Of a stretch of DNA of 64,000 nucleotides, positions 1 through 9,814 are shown piece after piece. Under the pieces are notes generated by a model, which ran no database searches, was not told the DNA's origin, and saw nothing but the letters and a program-made list of their open reading frames with translations. Position 1 is the first letter of the stretch, and each line of letters starts with the position of its first letter. The stretch is from positions 1 through 64,000 of the forward strand of contig JADJOP010000042.1 of NCBI GenBank assembly GCA_016713735.1, in the 5' to 3' direction. Source of the stretch: Bryobacterales bacterium (lineage in GTDB: Bacteria > Acidobacteriota > Terriglobia > Bryobacterales > Bryobacteraceae). A program made the translations under genes and the position numbers.

Positions 1-952
1 CGATCCACCGCAGTTCATCTCTCAGATCGGCCGCCGTGCCACCGCTCCTCGGGTGTGGCGGGCACTTCCGCACCACGATCAATGCTGCCGGCACCTGCCC
101 GTGCAGCAAAAACCAGCAACGGCGGCTCGTCGCCGCAGAATCGCCGGATCAATCCCACCCACGGCTTGATCCGGCAAAGATTAACGTCCCCGTGATCGCC
201 TCATGCACCACCAGCCCGAAGGCGGGCAGATCGCTCGCGCATCCGGCCTGCTTTGACTCAACTGCTCGGGCGCCATGTGCCGCAGCATTCCCTGGCATCT
301 GGTGCGCCTGCGTGATCGCCTCGCCGGCCTCTTTGCTGGGCTGCACCTCACCGTCTTGGCCAGCCCGAAGTCCACCAGCTTCACTTAACTCTTGCCCACC
401 ATCCCGTTGCCCGGCAGGATCGGTGCACGAGCCCTGGCGGTGCGCCGCCCACAGCGCATCGGCCGCCTGGATCCGCATACTGCAAGGCCGTCTCCACCCG
501 CAACGGACCTTGCAGGCGGCCTCGATGAAACTTTCCATCACGAGTGGGTGGCCCCGACATCGTCGCGCGATGCAGATGTGCGGATGGCTCGAGGAGCAAT
601 CGCCCGCGCCTCCCGCTCAAACCTCTCCGTGAACCGCTCGCGGCAGATCTTCAGCGCCACCACGCCCCAACCGCGTGTCGTGCGCCTTACATCCCCATGC
701 CCCTCACTTCGTGTTCGAGAATGGAACCGCCCGAGTATTGTCCCAGCATCCAGTGCGCCGCCGGCACCTGCAGCGCCAGCGGCGATCCTTCAGAAGCCGT
801 CCTGCGATTCGGCGTGGTCAAGCAGATCCACTGCACCTCGGCGCGCACATCCTCGCGTCCGCGCACGCTTCGAGCAGGAACGCCGAACGCTCCTCCGCGG
901 CAAAGCAAGCGCGGCTGCGAAACAGCTCTTCGGTGTGTTTCGATTCCGGCAC
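1..952 (-). pseudogene. Ser/Thr protein kinase, frameshifted and cut by the left edge
   Basis: Joining the three minus-strand frames rebuilds an acidobacterial Hanks-type kinase. A GTG at 952 opens an N-terminal helical region (VPESKHTEELF, then AEERSAFLLEACADA). Next come the glycine loop and KAHDTRLGR near 650-710, the VALKI lysine strand near 640-660, the catalytic-loop region resembling LVHRDL near 411-430, KLVDFGLAK at about 352-384 and the MAPEQL activation segment near 265-280. FGLVVHEAITG follows at about 185-225. The C-lobe end (PAAL.VVRKC, then TAADLRDELRWI) reaches base 1. At least five frame changes separate these pieces. Kinases of this family phosphorylate proteins on Ser/Thr and often continue into TPR or WD40 sensor domains, which would lie outside the window. 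The fragments are conserved in order, so single-base sequence errors are as likely as real decay. Confidence 0.75.
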
Positions 953-1033
953 AGGATTCTCTCTGTGGATTGCCTCTCCGCGGGACAGGCGAGCATCTGG
1001 CTCCCTGCCCCCACCCGTATACAATCTCGCCGT

Positions 1034-1732
1034 ATCCAACGCCGGGCCTTCCTCCTTTCCACATCCGCCGCCCTCGCCCCCTCCCACCCCCGCCGCAGAG
1101 CCCCTCCCACGTCCCGCCTTGTCACCGGCGGCCACGCGCACGACCCCGAACTACCACCGGCCCTTCTCCGGCGACTCACGCCCGCACCACCGTCGACCCT
1201 CACCCCAACGCCTACCGCGGCAACCTCGTGAAGGCGTCGATGTCCTCGTCAATACGACATGGTCCGCACCACCGACGAGGCCACCCGCAAGCCCTCCGCA
1301 CCTTCGCCGAAGCCGGCAAAGGCATCGTCATCCTCCACCACGCGATCTGCAGCTTCCCCGATTAGCCCTGGTGGTGGCAGGAGGTCGCCAGGCCTCTACC
1401 TCAACCAGCCCTTCGAAGGCATCGGCCCCTCCACCTTCCACCGACGAGACCATCGAGGTGAAGGTCGCCAAACAACACCCCTGCACGCAAGGCGTCTCCG
1501 GCTTCACCATCTACGACGAGACCTACAACAAGATGTGGATCTCCCCAAGGTCGACGTTCTGCTCCGCACCAACCACCCCAAGTCAAACGGCCCGCTCATG
1601 TGGGTCAGCCCCCTACCAGCCAGCGTCGTCGTCGTGCTCCAACTCGGCCACGGCCGCGGAGCTAACACCGACCCCAACTGGCAGCGCCTCGTCCGCAACG
1701 CCATTGTCTTTGCCGGAAGTAAGGCATCCTAA
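1034..1732 (+). pseudogene. ThuA-like (trehalose-utilisation type) secreted protein, frameshifted
   Basis: Pieces in three plus-strand frames line up into one ThuA-domain protein. They are an export-signal-like start (RRAFLLSTSAALA), LVTGGHAHDPE, VDVLV, KGIVILHHAICSFPDW, LYLNQPFEG, the long stretch from ETIEVKVAKQHP through VSGFTIYDETYNKMW, and the end LGHGRGANTDPNWQRLVRNA closing at a TAA at 1730-1732. ThuA domains have a class I glutamine amidotransferase-like fold; in Acidobacteriota they are common as secreted proteins near sugar isomerases and oxidoreductases, with an unproven catalytic role. No clean ATG opens the reconstructed frame, and the start is inferred from the signal sequence. 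The gene precedes an aldo/keto reductase by about 40 bases on the same strand, so the two were probably co-transcribed. Confidence 0.6.
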
Positions 1733-1771
1733 ACCAAGGCATCTAAACACAGCCACCCCGGAGGCACCACC

Positions 1772-2858
1772 ATGAACGAATCCGCCGCGAGTTCATCGAA
1801 TCCGCCGCCAAGGGCATGACCGCTGCCGCCCTCGCCAAGCAGGTGATCGCTCAAACCACGCCCGCCGGCGCGCAGACTGCCCACCCGCAAGCTCGGCCGC
1901 TCCGGCGTCGACGTCTCCATCCTCTGCCTCGGCGGCTGGCACATCGGCGCCGTGAAGGACGAAGCCGGGCCATCCGCATCATGCACGCCGCCATCGACGA
2001 AAGGCCTCACCTTCTTCGACAACGCCTGGGACTATCCGACGGCCACGCCGAAGAGGTGCCGGGCAAGGCCCTCAAGCAGGACAACAAGCGCAAACAGGTC
2101 TTCCTCATGACCAAGAACTGCAGGCGCGACTACGCCAGCTCCATGAAGGACCTCGAAGACTCCCTGCGCCGCCTCCAGACCGACCACCTCGACCTCTGGC
2201 AGTTCCACGAGATGGTCTACGACAACGACCCCGACTGGATCTTCGAGAAAGGCGCCGTCAAGGCCGCCCTCGAAGCGCGCAAGCAGGGTAAGGTCCGCTT
2301 CATCGGCTTCACCGGACACAGGATCCGCAGATCCACCTGAAGGCCCTCGCCAAGCCCTTCGGCTGGGACTCGTCGCAAATGCCCATCAACGTCCTCGACG
2401 CCTCTTACCGCAGCTTCCAGAAGGAGGTCGTCCCGGTTTGCCTGAAGAAGAACGTCGGCGTCATCGGCATGAAGGGACTTGCCGGCGGCTACCCCCAAGC
2501 CACCCTGCTTGCCGAAGGCGGACTCACCGCCGAGGAGTGCTACCGCTACTGCCTCAACCTTCCCGTCACCACGCAGGTCGTCGGCGTCACCACCATGGCG
2601 CAACTCAAGACCGACATCGCTGGCACGCAATTTCAAGCCCATGACCAAGGCCGAAATGGATGCCCTCCGCGCCAAGGTCAGGGACGTCTCCGGCGACAGC
2701 CGCATGGAACCTTCAAGTCCACCAAGGACTACGACGGCCCCCATCACCGCAAACAGCACGGCTTCGCCGTCTACGCTCGACGCGCGCTGGCTCTCCCAAA
2801 GAAAAACCGGGACCGGCGAGGAGGAGTTCGCCGGTCCCGACTCACGTTCGGCTGGTAA
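1772..2858 (+). pseudogene. Aldo/keto reductase with export signal, frameshifted
   Basis: An ATG at 1772, seven bases after GGAGG (1760-1764), begins a twin-arginine-like signal if a base is restored (MN.RREFIESAAKGMTAAALA). The rest matches the aldo/keto reductase barrel: KLGRSGVDVSILCLGGWHIGA, then FFDNAWDY with the catalytic Asp/Tyr neighbourhood, MTKNCRRDYASSMKDLEDSLRRL, DHLDLWQFHEM, QGKVRFIGFTGH, NVGVIGMKGLAGG and TTQVVGVTTMAQL. These motifs lie in at least three frames. Family members reduce carbonyls with NADPH. The last open frame stops at 2858, which is beyond a strong hairpin at 2808-2839, so the true stop is probably near 2775. It most likely worked with the ThuA-like neighbour upstream. 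Confidence 0.7.
2801..2839 (-). terminator. Intrinsic terminator of the PEP-CTERM gene
   Basis: A perfect 12-bp inverted repeat (2808-2819 pairing with 2828-2839, core GGGACCGGCGA) encloses an 8-base loop. Read on the minus strand it is followed at once by GTTTTTC, the U-tract of an intrinsic terminator. It sits 30 bases beyond the stop of the minus-strand PEP-CTERM gene and may also serve the converging aldo/keto reductase. Confidence 0.85.
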
Positions 2859-2868
2859 CGGCCAGTTG

Positions 2869-3618
2869 TCAGCCGAGGGACAAGACGTGTTTGCGCTTCC
2901 AGAAGAAGAACGCAAAGCCCGAGGCCACCATGAGCAGCGTCGCCGCTTCCGGCGTCTCACCCGGATCTCCGCCGCCGCCAGGATCCCCACCACCGCCCGG
3001 AGGCGTGTAGACCGTGCCGTAGGAGACATTGTCGACGGCACGATGCTCTGCCCGATCACCGGGTTGTTGGTGCCGCCGGTGGTCAAGGCCAGGCGGATCC
3101 ACTCGATGGGCGTATTCGTTTGCACGCCCCAGAAACTCAGCACCGGTGAGTTCTGCGTCTGCCGGATGTAGAACTCACCGGTCGGACAGCTCGATGCGGA
3201 CGCCGATCGCGTTGGGAAACGCCGTGCCCAGATCGAATCCCACCGAATACAGGTCAGGCAGCGTCAACTGCAGATACTGCGCGCCGAGGTTGTAGTAGTC
3301 GGCGTTCCTCAACAGGACGCCTGAGCCGAAGAAGTTCTCCCCTGATGTCGGGTTGATGGCCAACATCCCGTAGCCGCCACCATCCACGCCAAGGTAATTG
3401 ATCGAGCCGAGCGTCAGCCCGCCCGATGTGTTGAAGGTATTCCATCCTCCCGGCGCTGTGCCGATGGAGCTGAAATCGTCCGTAGTGATGCCCGTGGTCA
3501 CACCGTTCCAGGTGGGCCGATCCTCATAAGTGCCAAGCACGGCACCAAAGACTGGGCTCGCGGCCAACATCGCCGCCATGAGTGCGACAAAAACAAGAAT
3601 GAATGTCCGAGTGCGCAT
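2869..3618 (-). pseudogene. PEP-CTERM sorting-signal protein, two frameshifts
   Basis: The ATG at 3618 starts a signal peptide (MRTRTFILVFVALMAAMLA, cleavage near ASPVFG). A beta-rich secreted domain follows (WNTFNTSGGLTLGSINYLGVDG, then LQLTLPDLYSVGFDLGT). The frame breaks near 3175, continues as SFWGVQTNTPIEWIRLALTT, and breaks again near 3045 before a PGGGGD repeat linker. The C-terminus is TPEAATLLMVASGFAFFFW followed by KRK. That is the tripartite PEP-CTERM layout: a short Pro-Glu motif, a hydrophobic helix and a basic tail. Such proteins are recognised by exosortase and exported to the cell surface. Here the usual VPEP reads TPEA. The total length of 750 bases is a multiple of three, so the two indels compensate. 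No exosortase is present in the window. Confidence 0.7.
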
Positions 3619-3756
3619 ACGTATCCTCTGTCCAGCGGGCGGCGCGTATAACAAATGAGCTTCGCCAGTGGAAAACCGCTGAGTTCTGATTGCTTGCACA
3701 CGGGTAGTGGGGTACTGGTATTGGAATCTCAGCACCTGCGGCAAGATCTTAAGAGC

Positions 3757-4395
3757 CTAGTCCACCGGACTACACCCTACCCGCACTCGTGCACATCGAA
3801 ATCCGACGTGCGGCCCCGCCCCAATCGCCAGGTGCGAGTCGCGCCAGCGAAGCTGCATGTTCACCGGAGCCGCTCCATAGCTGCCTCCGCGAATCACGCG
3901 GCGCGCTGCGTCGCCATCCCACACGTCGGAGCAGTATTCCCAGACGTTCCCCGCCAAGTCGTGTAGTCCATACCCATTCGGCGGGTAGGCCTTCACCCTG
4001 CAGGTTGTGCCGATGCCGGAAGCCTGATAGTTGGCCAGGTACGGGGTAGGTTCCGGAGTCGCCCCAAGGATAGCGGGGGTTGGATAATCCACCCTTAGCC
4101 GCTTCCACCCTCCTCCTTCCGACGGCAGCCGCTTGCCGGCCCACTTCGCATACGCTTCGCAGGCGTACCAACTCACGTAGGTCACCGGGTGGTCGAGCCA
4201 TTCCTCCGGGCAACGCCCATCCGGCCAGTGCTTCAGGTAATCGCCGTTGTGCAACTTCGCGTCGATGCCCGCGCGGGACCACTCGCGCCGCTCGCTCGTG
4301 AACCGCGCGAACTCACGGTTGGTCACTTCGGCGGCATCGAGTAGCGTGCGCCGGTCAAGCTGTGCGAGGGCGGCCAGCAGCATGCGCCTGGTCAT
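3757..4395 (-). CDS. SUMF1/formylglycine-generating-enzyme-like protein, N-terminally short
   Basis: The start at 4395 (MTRRMLLAAL, export-like) is chosen because upstream codons overlap the divergent gene. The protein has the second half of the SUMF1 fold: EVTNREFARF, PVTYVSWYACEAYAKWAGKRLPSE, then VKAYPPNGYGLHDLAGNVWEYCSDVWD, RRVIRGGSYGAAPVNMQLRWRDSH and GFRCAR. Family members either oxidise a sulfatase cysteine to formylglycine or serve as diverged catalytic domains. Residues between the signal and EVTNREFARF, normally including an aGEF.MGS strand, are missing. Between about 4115 and 4040 the homologous sequence (AAKGGLSNPRYPWGD) is in another frame, so two compensating indels scramble about 25 residues. 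Length is 212 residues, against roughly 250-300 for intact relatives. Confidence 0.7.
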   Translation of the reverse strand: MTRRMLLAALAQLDRRTLLDAAEVTNREFARFTSERREWSRAGIDAKLHNGDYLKHWPDGRCPEEWLDHPVTYVSWYACEAYAKWAGKRLPSEGGGWKRLRVDYPTPAILGATPEPTPYLANYQASGIGTTCRVKAYPPNGYGLHDLAGNVWEYCSDVWDGDAARRVIRGGSYGAAPVNMQLRWRDSHLAIGAGPHVGFRCARVRVGCSPVD

Positions 4396-4462
4396 GCGCG
4401 ATGAGACGGTGCGGGCCGCGGCGTGGTTAGTGACCAATCGCCGACACGCCCGTCCAACCGCC

Positions 4463-4942
4463 ATGCTTCGGTTCTGGCTCGCCTGTTTCGCTCTTTCGTT
4501 TGCTTCGGCGCAAACCCCGGCGCCCCCGCCCTGCTCCTCGGCCGAGGCCCGCGCCTTCGACTTCTGGACCGGCTCCTGGACCGTTACCAACCCGGCTGGA
4601 AAGGTCATCGGCGAGAATCGCATCGAGCCGCTGCTGGGCGGTTGCGTGCTGCTGGAGCACTGGCGCGACGCCCAGGGCCGCGAAGGCAAGAGCTGGAACT
4701 ACTGGCATGCCGCGTCGAAGCGCTGGAAGCAGCACTGGATCGACGCCTCCGGCCGCGTCACCGAATACACCGGCACGCCCACGCCCAACGGGATACGCTT
4801 TGAGGCCGAAGAACAAGGCAGCGTGCGCGTGATGACCTTCACGCGCCGCGGTGACGGTTCCGTGGAGCAGAAGATCGAGGTGTCGCGCGACGGCCGCAAG
4901 TCGTGGACAACGGGGTTTGTGGGGATCTATCGCAAGCGTTAG
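4463..4942 (+). CDS. Secreted DUF1579-like hypothetical protein
   Basis: The ATG at 4463 gives a signal peptide (MLRFWLACFALSFASA) and a 159-residue protein. It contains AFDFWTGSWTV near residue 32, the hallmark opening of a small beta-barrel family that binds or senses unknown ligands, followed by GGCVLLEHW and a GKSWNYW repeat-like strand pattern. The first Cys after the signal region (PPPCSSAEARAF) is too far downstream to be a convincing lipobox. It is divergent from the SUMF1-like gene, with 67 bases between starts, and its stop overlaps the convergent glycosyltransferase end by four bases. No function is recognised beyond the family fold. Confidence 0.7.
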   Translation: MLRFWLACFALSFASAQTPAPPPCSSAEARAFDFWTGSWTVTNPAGKVIGENRIEPLLGGCVLLEHWRDAQGREGKSWNYWHAASKRWKQHWIDASGRVTEYTGTPTPNGIRFEAEEQGSVRVMTFTRRGDGSVEQKIEVSRDGRKSWTTGFVGIYRKR

Positions 4943-6775
4943 CGATCCAATACCAGCGGCTGGTTGGTGATGAGGAACTTACCTCCGGCCTCGCCCAGGA
5001 TGTGGAGGCGCTCCTTGCCGGTGAGGTGTTCGATGCGTTGGAGCTGCGGGCCTTCCAAGAAAAGGTAGCAGCGGCGCTGCCTGCTCCAGCGCGCGGCGAG
5101 ATCGGCATCGTTGAGGAACACCTGGGGCGCGCCGGGGGCGTAGCTGCCGTATTCGAGGTTATTCACGCGGCCGTTGAGCAGCAGCGCGCCGCCGCGCAGG
5201 CGCTCGTGCGCATAGAAGAAGACCGAGCTGAACGTGTAGTACTGGTTGTCGAGGAGGATGTCGCCCTCGGGCGCGGCGGTGAGCGCATCGGCGAGCGGGC
5301 GCGAGAGAGGTAGGGATCGAAGCTCACCATGGCCACACGCGCGGCCAGGGTGAAGAGCACCATCATCGTCGCCAGCCCTACGGCGAGGCGCGCGCCACGG
5401 AAGCGCCATGCGGCGACAGCCCCGATGAGGAACGCGGCGGCGGCCATCAGCAGCGGTGTGCGGAGGTAGGCGAAGGCGGGCAGAGTGAGGTCCTTCATGT
5501 GGCCGAGCGAGAGCGTGTAGGCGTCGGGGTTCAACGTGAGCGCGCGCGAGATGTCGCCCGGCGCGGGCAGATCGCGCACGGCCCACCACAGGGCACTGAG
5601 CACGGCGGCCAGCAGCGTGGTGAGGCGCCGAGCACGCGCGTGCCCCACGCATTCCAGCGCGATTCGCGCGTTAGCGCCTCGCCGATGAGCAGCGCCAGCG
5701 CAGGGTAGGCGGGCATGGAGTAATACTCTTGCGTCGTCGAGAAGGTGAAGAAGGCGAGCAGGAATCCGGCCCAGCACCAGGCGAGGAGGCGGGTCTTGGG
5801 CGGCGCGATCGAGCGGTGCTGCGCCTTCCGCCGCCGCGCGCCGGGGCAGCGTGTGCAGGGCTTCGGGCAGGTAGACGCTCCAGGGGAAGAGCCAGGCCAG
5901 GTGGAGCAGCCAGAAGAGATGGCGCGGCACGGTGTTGTAGTCGCGCGGCCAGCGCATGTTCAGGAAGCGGAAGATGTGCTCGTTGAAGAAGAAGAACCAG
6001 AAGAAACCGTGGTATTCGCCGGGTGCGCTGCGCATTGTGAAGTCAAACAGCGGCGGGTTGCGGAGCATGGCGAGGACAACCCATGGCAGGCAGATGGCGG
6101 CGACGATCATGATGCCGGGCAACACGCGGAAGCGGGCGAGTGTCGAGCGGCGGAACAGTTGGCCGGTGAGGAGCAGGAAGAGCCCGGCGGCGGCGAGTGG
6201 AAAGACGAAGGCGATGAGGCCCTTCAATAGAAAGCCCGCGGCCATGGCGGCCCACATCAGGTAGGGCCATGGGCCGGGGGCGACGGGATTGCCGGCTTCC
6301 CCCTCCTCCGTGCGCAGGAACGCCCACATTGCCAGCGCGATGGTGAGCGTGAGCGTCACATCGGGAATGGTGATGCGCGTGAACAGCCACAGTCCGGCGC
6401 AGGCGGTGGTGGCGAGTCCGGCATAGAGTCCGGCGGCGCGAGAGAAGGCCCATGCGCCGATGCGCGCGGTGAGGAAGGCGAGCAGGATGGCCGAGAGCGC
6501 GAAGGGCAGGCGCGCGGCCCAATCGCTCACACCGAACAGCGTGTAGCTGGCGGCCATCATCCAATAGGGGCCGGGCGCTTTTCGAGATACGCGATGCCGT
6601 TCAGGCGCGCCGTCACCCAGTCGCCCGAGTCGAGCATGTTGCGCGCGATTTGCGCCTGCACGGCGTCGACGTCGTCCATCAAGCCCGGCGGCGAGATGGC
6701 GCAGCCGAGGTAGATGAGCGCCGCGCACAGGGCGGCGAGCAGGGCGGGACGCCGGGTTAGCGTGTGATCTTCCAT
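4939..6775 (-). pseudogene. PMT-family (GT39/ArnT-like) membrane glycosyltransferase, four frameshifts
   Basis: From ATG 6775 the product begins MEDHTLTRRPALLAALCAAL, then has PGLMDDVDAVQAQIARNMLDSGDWVTARLNG, the acidic first loop typical of polyprenol-phosphate-sugar-dependent transferases. Repeated hydrophobic helices follow (SAILLAFLTARIGAWAF, then AGFLLKGLIAFVFPLAAAGL and others), and it ends with a soluble tail (NQYYTFSSVFFYAHERLRGG to FLITNQPLVLDR). Frame changes occur near 6575, 5835, 5635 and 5310. The 5835-5635 segment, for example, reads TTQEYYSMPAYPALALLIGEAL in its own frame. ArnT-like enzymes move sugars from undecaprenyl carriers onto lipids or proteins at the periplasmic face. 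It overlaps the end of asnB by 19 bases, which suggests co-transcription. Confidence 0.75.
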
Positions 6776-8571
6776 TCCTTCATCCAGAGGGTGAGCATGA
6801 GGAGTCCCCAGAGCGAGTAACCGTGGCTGGCGCGGCGTGTGTCGTGTTCGTCGAGCAGTTGGCGGATGGCGGGCCAGTCGAGCCCGGCGGCCGTGACGGG
6901 CGCTCGTGGACGTGGTCGTGCAACATCGGGCGCAGCGTGGTGCGGAACCAGTGGTGCGTGGGGATGTCGAAGCCTTGCTTGGCGCGCGTGGTGACGGCGG
7001 CGGGGAGTTTGTCGCGCATCAGCTCGCGGAGGATGTACTTCAGGTTGCGGCCGCGGATTTTGAGGTCGTGCGGCAGCGTGGCGGCGAACTCGACGATGCG
7101 GTGATCGAGGAACGCCGGGCGCACTTCGAGCGAGTGGGCCATCGACATGCGGTCGCACTTGTTCAGGATGTCGTCGGGCAGGTAGGCGAGTTGATCGAGG
7201 TGGAGGAAGTCGGCGCTGGAGCCATCGAGCGGCCATTCATGGGGCAGCGGGGCGGGGAAGTGCGACGACGGGAACGCGCCGTTCCAATAGAGATGCGCTT
7301 CGAGCGGCGGGAGCGCCGCGCCTTCGAGGAAGCGCTTCACCTTGTAGTCGAGGCCGACCTTCTCATCGCTCACCGGCAGGCGGCGGGCGAGCCAGCGCGC
7401 GGGGGCGAGTGGAAAGCGGGCGCGCGATGCCGGCGTAGCGATCAGCGAGGTAGGTGATGTAGCCGCCGAAGAGTTCATCGGCGCCTTCGCCGCTGAGGGC
7501 GACGGTCACCTGGCGGCGGCACATCTGCGAGAGATACCAGACGGGCAGCGCGCCGGCGTCGGCCGAAGGCTCGTCGCTGAAGTGGGCGAGGCGTTCGATG
7601 ACGGCGGGCAGGTCGTCCTTTTCGGGCTGGAGGTCGAATTCGGAGTGATCGGTGGCGTAGTGTTGGGCGACGGTGCGGAAGTAGGGCGACTCGTCAAAGC
7701 TGCGGCCGGAGAAGGATACGGAGAAGGTCTTCAGTGTGCCGGGGAAAAGCTCGGCGGCGTAGTGCGTGATGGTGGAAGAGTCGAGGCCGCCGCTGAGCCA
7801 GACGCCGAGCGGGACGTCGCTGACGAGATGCTCGCGGATGGATTCGCGCAGCAGGTGGTCGAGTTCGGCCTTGGCGTCGTCGAGCGTGCGGGGCTTGGGC
7901 GAGAAGCGCAGTTGCCAGTAGGGCTCGGTGCGTTCGACGCCGTCGCGCCATTCCAGGAAGCAGCCGGGGCGGAGCTTCGTGATGCCCGCGGCGAGCGTGC
8001 GCGCGGTGGGGATGTAGTTGTGGCGGAGGAAGAGGTTGAGCGCGACGGGATCGAGCGTGCGCGGGACGGCGGGGTGGGCGAAGAGGGCCTTCAGTTCGGA
8101 GGCAAAGTGGAGGTCGCGGCCGTTGCGGTGGAGGTAGAGGGGCTTGATGCCCATGCGGTCGCGGGCGAGCACGAGGCGGCGCGCGGGCTCCTGCCAGAGG
8201 GCGAGCGCGAACATGCCGCGCAGGCGGGCGAAGCAGGCGGTGTCCCATTGGAGGAAGGCGCGCAGGACGACCTCGGTGTCGCAGTGCGAATGAAACGCGT
8301 GGCCGAGCGATTCGAGTTCGGCACGGAGTTCGCGGTAGTTGTAGACCTCGCCGTTGAAGACGATGGTGGTTCCTGTGGCGGCGTCGGTGATGGGCTGATC
8401 GCCGCCGGAGAGGTCCTGGATTTTGAGTCGTACGGCGCCGAGCGAGGCGACGGTGGATTCAAAGATGCCGTTCTGATCGGGGCCGCGATGGTGGATGGAT
8501 TCGACGGCGCGGCGCAGCGCGCCTTGCGGCGGCGGGCCTTCGCGATGAGTGAAGCCTGCGATGCCGCACAT
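6757..8571 (-). CDS. asnB: Asparagine synthetase (glutamine-hydrolysing), two frameshifts
   Basis: The product converts aspartate to asparagine, using glutamine and ATP. MCGIAGF places the amidotransferase nucleophile at Cys2. HRGPDQ is at residues 28-33, FNGEVYNY near 72-79, and the pyrophosphatase-loop motif SGGLDSS at 260-266, with GEGADELFGGY further on. The continuous frame ends at 7363. The homologous sequence (FPLAPARWLARRLPVSDEKVG to AKQGFDIPTHHWFR) continues in a second frame from about 7425, and the C-terminus (SHGYSLWGLLMLTLWMKEW) in a third from about 6900. The total length is a multiple of three, 604 residues, normal for the family, which favours sequence errors. It starts 3 bases after the upstream permease stop. 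AsnB paralogues beside glycosyltransferases can act in surface polymer or peptide modification, so a specialised role is possible. Confidence 0.85.
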
Positions 8572-8574
8572 GAG

Positions 8575-9810
8575 CTATTCGTAGCGGAGCGCTTCCACGG
8601 GCATGATGCGCGAGGCCGAGCGCGCCGGATAGATGGTGGCAAGCAGGCTCACGGCGATGGCCACGCCGGCGATCCAGAGGCCGTCGAGCAGGCGCGGCTC
8701 GAAGGGTACGAAGGCGAGCGAATAGACGGCTTCATCGAGCGGCAGCCAGCGGTAGTGGTCGGCGAGATAGGAGATCGTGTAGCCGAGGATGAGGCCGATG
8801 GCTGTGCCGGTGACGCCGATGAGCAGGCCCTGCAGGCGGAAGATGAGCGAGATCTGTTCGCGGCGCGCGCCCATCGACATGAGGATGGCGATGTCGCGGT
8901 GCTTCTCCATGACCATCATGATGAGCGAGATGAGGATGTTCAGCGCGGCCACTAATTGAATGAGGCCGACGGTGACGACGGTGACGACGCGCTCCATTTT
9001 GAGGGCGTTCAGCACCTGGCGGTTCATCTCCATCCAACTGGCGGCGGCGAGTTTCGGACCGACGGCCGCGGACACCTCTTCGGCGATGGTGTTGGCGGCG
9101 TAGAGGTCGTCGACGTTGAGCTCGATGGCGTTGGCGACATCGGCGACGGCGAGCACGCGCTGCACCTGTTTGAGGCTGGTGAAGGCCCAGGAGGAGTCGA
9201 GATCGTAGAAGCCGGATTCGAAGATGCCGGTGATGCGGAACTGGTGTTCGATGAGGCGCGGGCCGAAGGGAGTGATCTCGCCCTGCGGGCTGATGATGCG
9301 GACGGCGTCGCCGAGCGTGAGTCCGGCGTCGCGGGCGAGGCCCGCGCCGATGACGATGGGCGGAAGGCCGCGCGCGTCGTCCCAATTGTCGAGGCGGCCC
9401 TGTTTCAACTGCTGCAGCGCGGCGGGCAGCTTCATGTCCTTGGGCTCGGGGATGCCTTTGAGCACGGCGCCGGTGGGCTGGCGTGAACCGGGGATGAGCA
9501 CCTGCGTGTAGAGCGTCGGCGTGGCCTGCGTGATGTGCGGGCGTTTGGCGAGCGAGCGCGTGAGTTCGCGCCAATCCGTGATGCCTTCGCCGGGTTCCTT
9601 TTCGAGCACCATGATGTGGGCCGTCGCGCCGAGCAGGTTGCGCTGCAGCGTGTTGCGGAAGCCGGCGTTGATGGAGAGCGCGATGACGGTGGCCATGACG
9701 CCGGTGGCCACGCCGAGCACCGAGATGACCGTGATGATGCTGATGACGGTCTGCTTGCGCTTGGCCATCAGGTAGCGCAGGGCGACGGATAGCTCGAAGG
9801 GAAGCTCCAC
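8575..9810 (-). CDS. LolC/LolE-family lipoprotein-releasing permease subunit
   Basis: This is a 411-residue inner-membrane protein with the FtsX/LolCE layout: an N-terminal helix (TVISIITVISVLGVATGVMATVIAL), a large periplasmic domain of about 200 residues (LGATAHIMVLEKEPG to NRQVLNALK), then three helices (VVTVVTVGLIQLVAALNILI, LLIGVTGTAIGLILGYTI, LWIAGVAIAVSLLATIYPA). It ends in the PARSASRIMPVEALRYE signature usual for these permeases. Partners would be the ATPase LolD and a second permease; together they extract lipoproteins from the inner membrane. No lolD lies in the window. It begins 4 bases after lysS and ends 3 bases before asnB, so it is the second gene of that operon. LolC and LolE cannot be told apart here. 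Confidence 0.9.
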   Translation of the reverse strand: MELPFELSVALRYLMAKRKQTVISIITVISVLGVATGVMATVIALSINAGFRNTLQRNLLGATAHIMVLEKEPGEGITDWRELTRSLAKRPHITQATPTLYTQVLIPGSRQPTGAVLKGIPEPKDMKLPAALQQLKQGRLDNWDDARGLPPIVIGAGLARDAGLTLGDAVRIISPQGEITPFGPRLIEHQFRITGIFESGFYDLDSSWAFTSLKQVQRVLAVADVANAIELNVDDLYAANTIAEEVSAAVGPKLAAASWMEMNRQVLNALKMERVVTVVTVGLIQLVAALNILISLIMMVMEKHRDIAILMSMGARREQISLIFRLQGLLIGVTGTAIGLILGYTISYLADHYRWLPLDEAVYSLAFVPFEPRLLDGLWIAGVAIAVSLLATIYPARSASRIMPVEALRYE

Positions 9811-9814
9811 GCGG

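Noticed and set aside
3645..3650. A possible -10 (TATACG on the minus strand) before the PEP-CTERM gene
   Set aside because: No acceptable -35 at 16-18 bases and a poor hexamer match.
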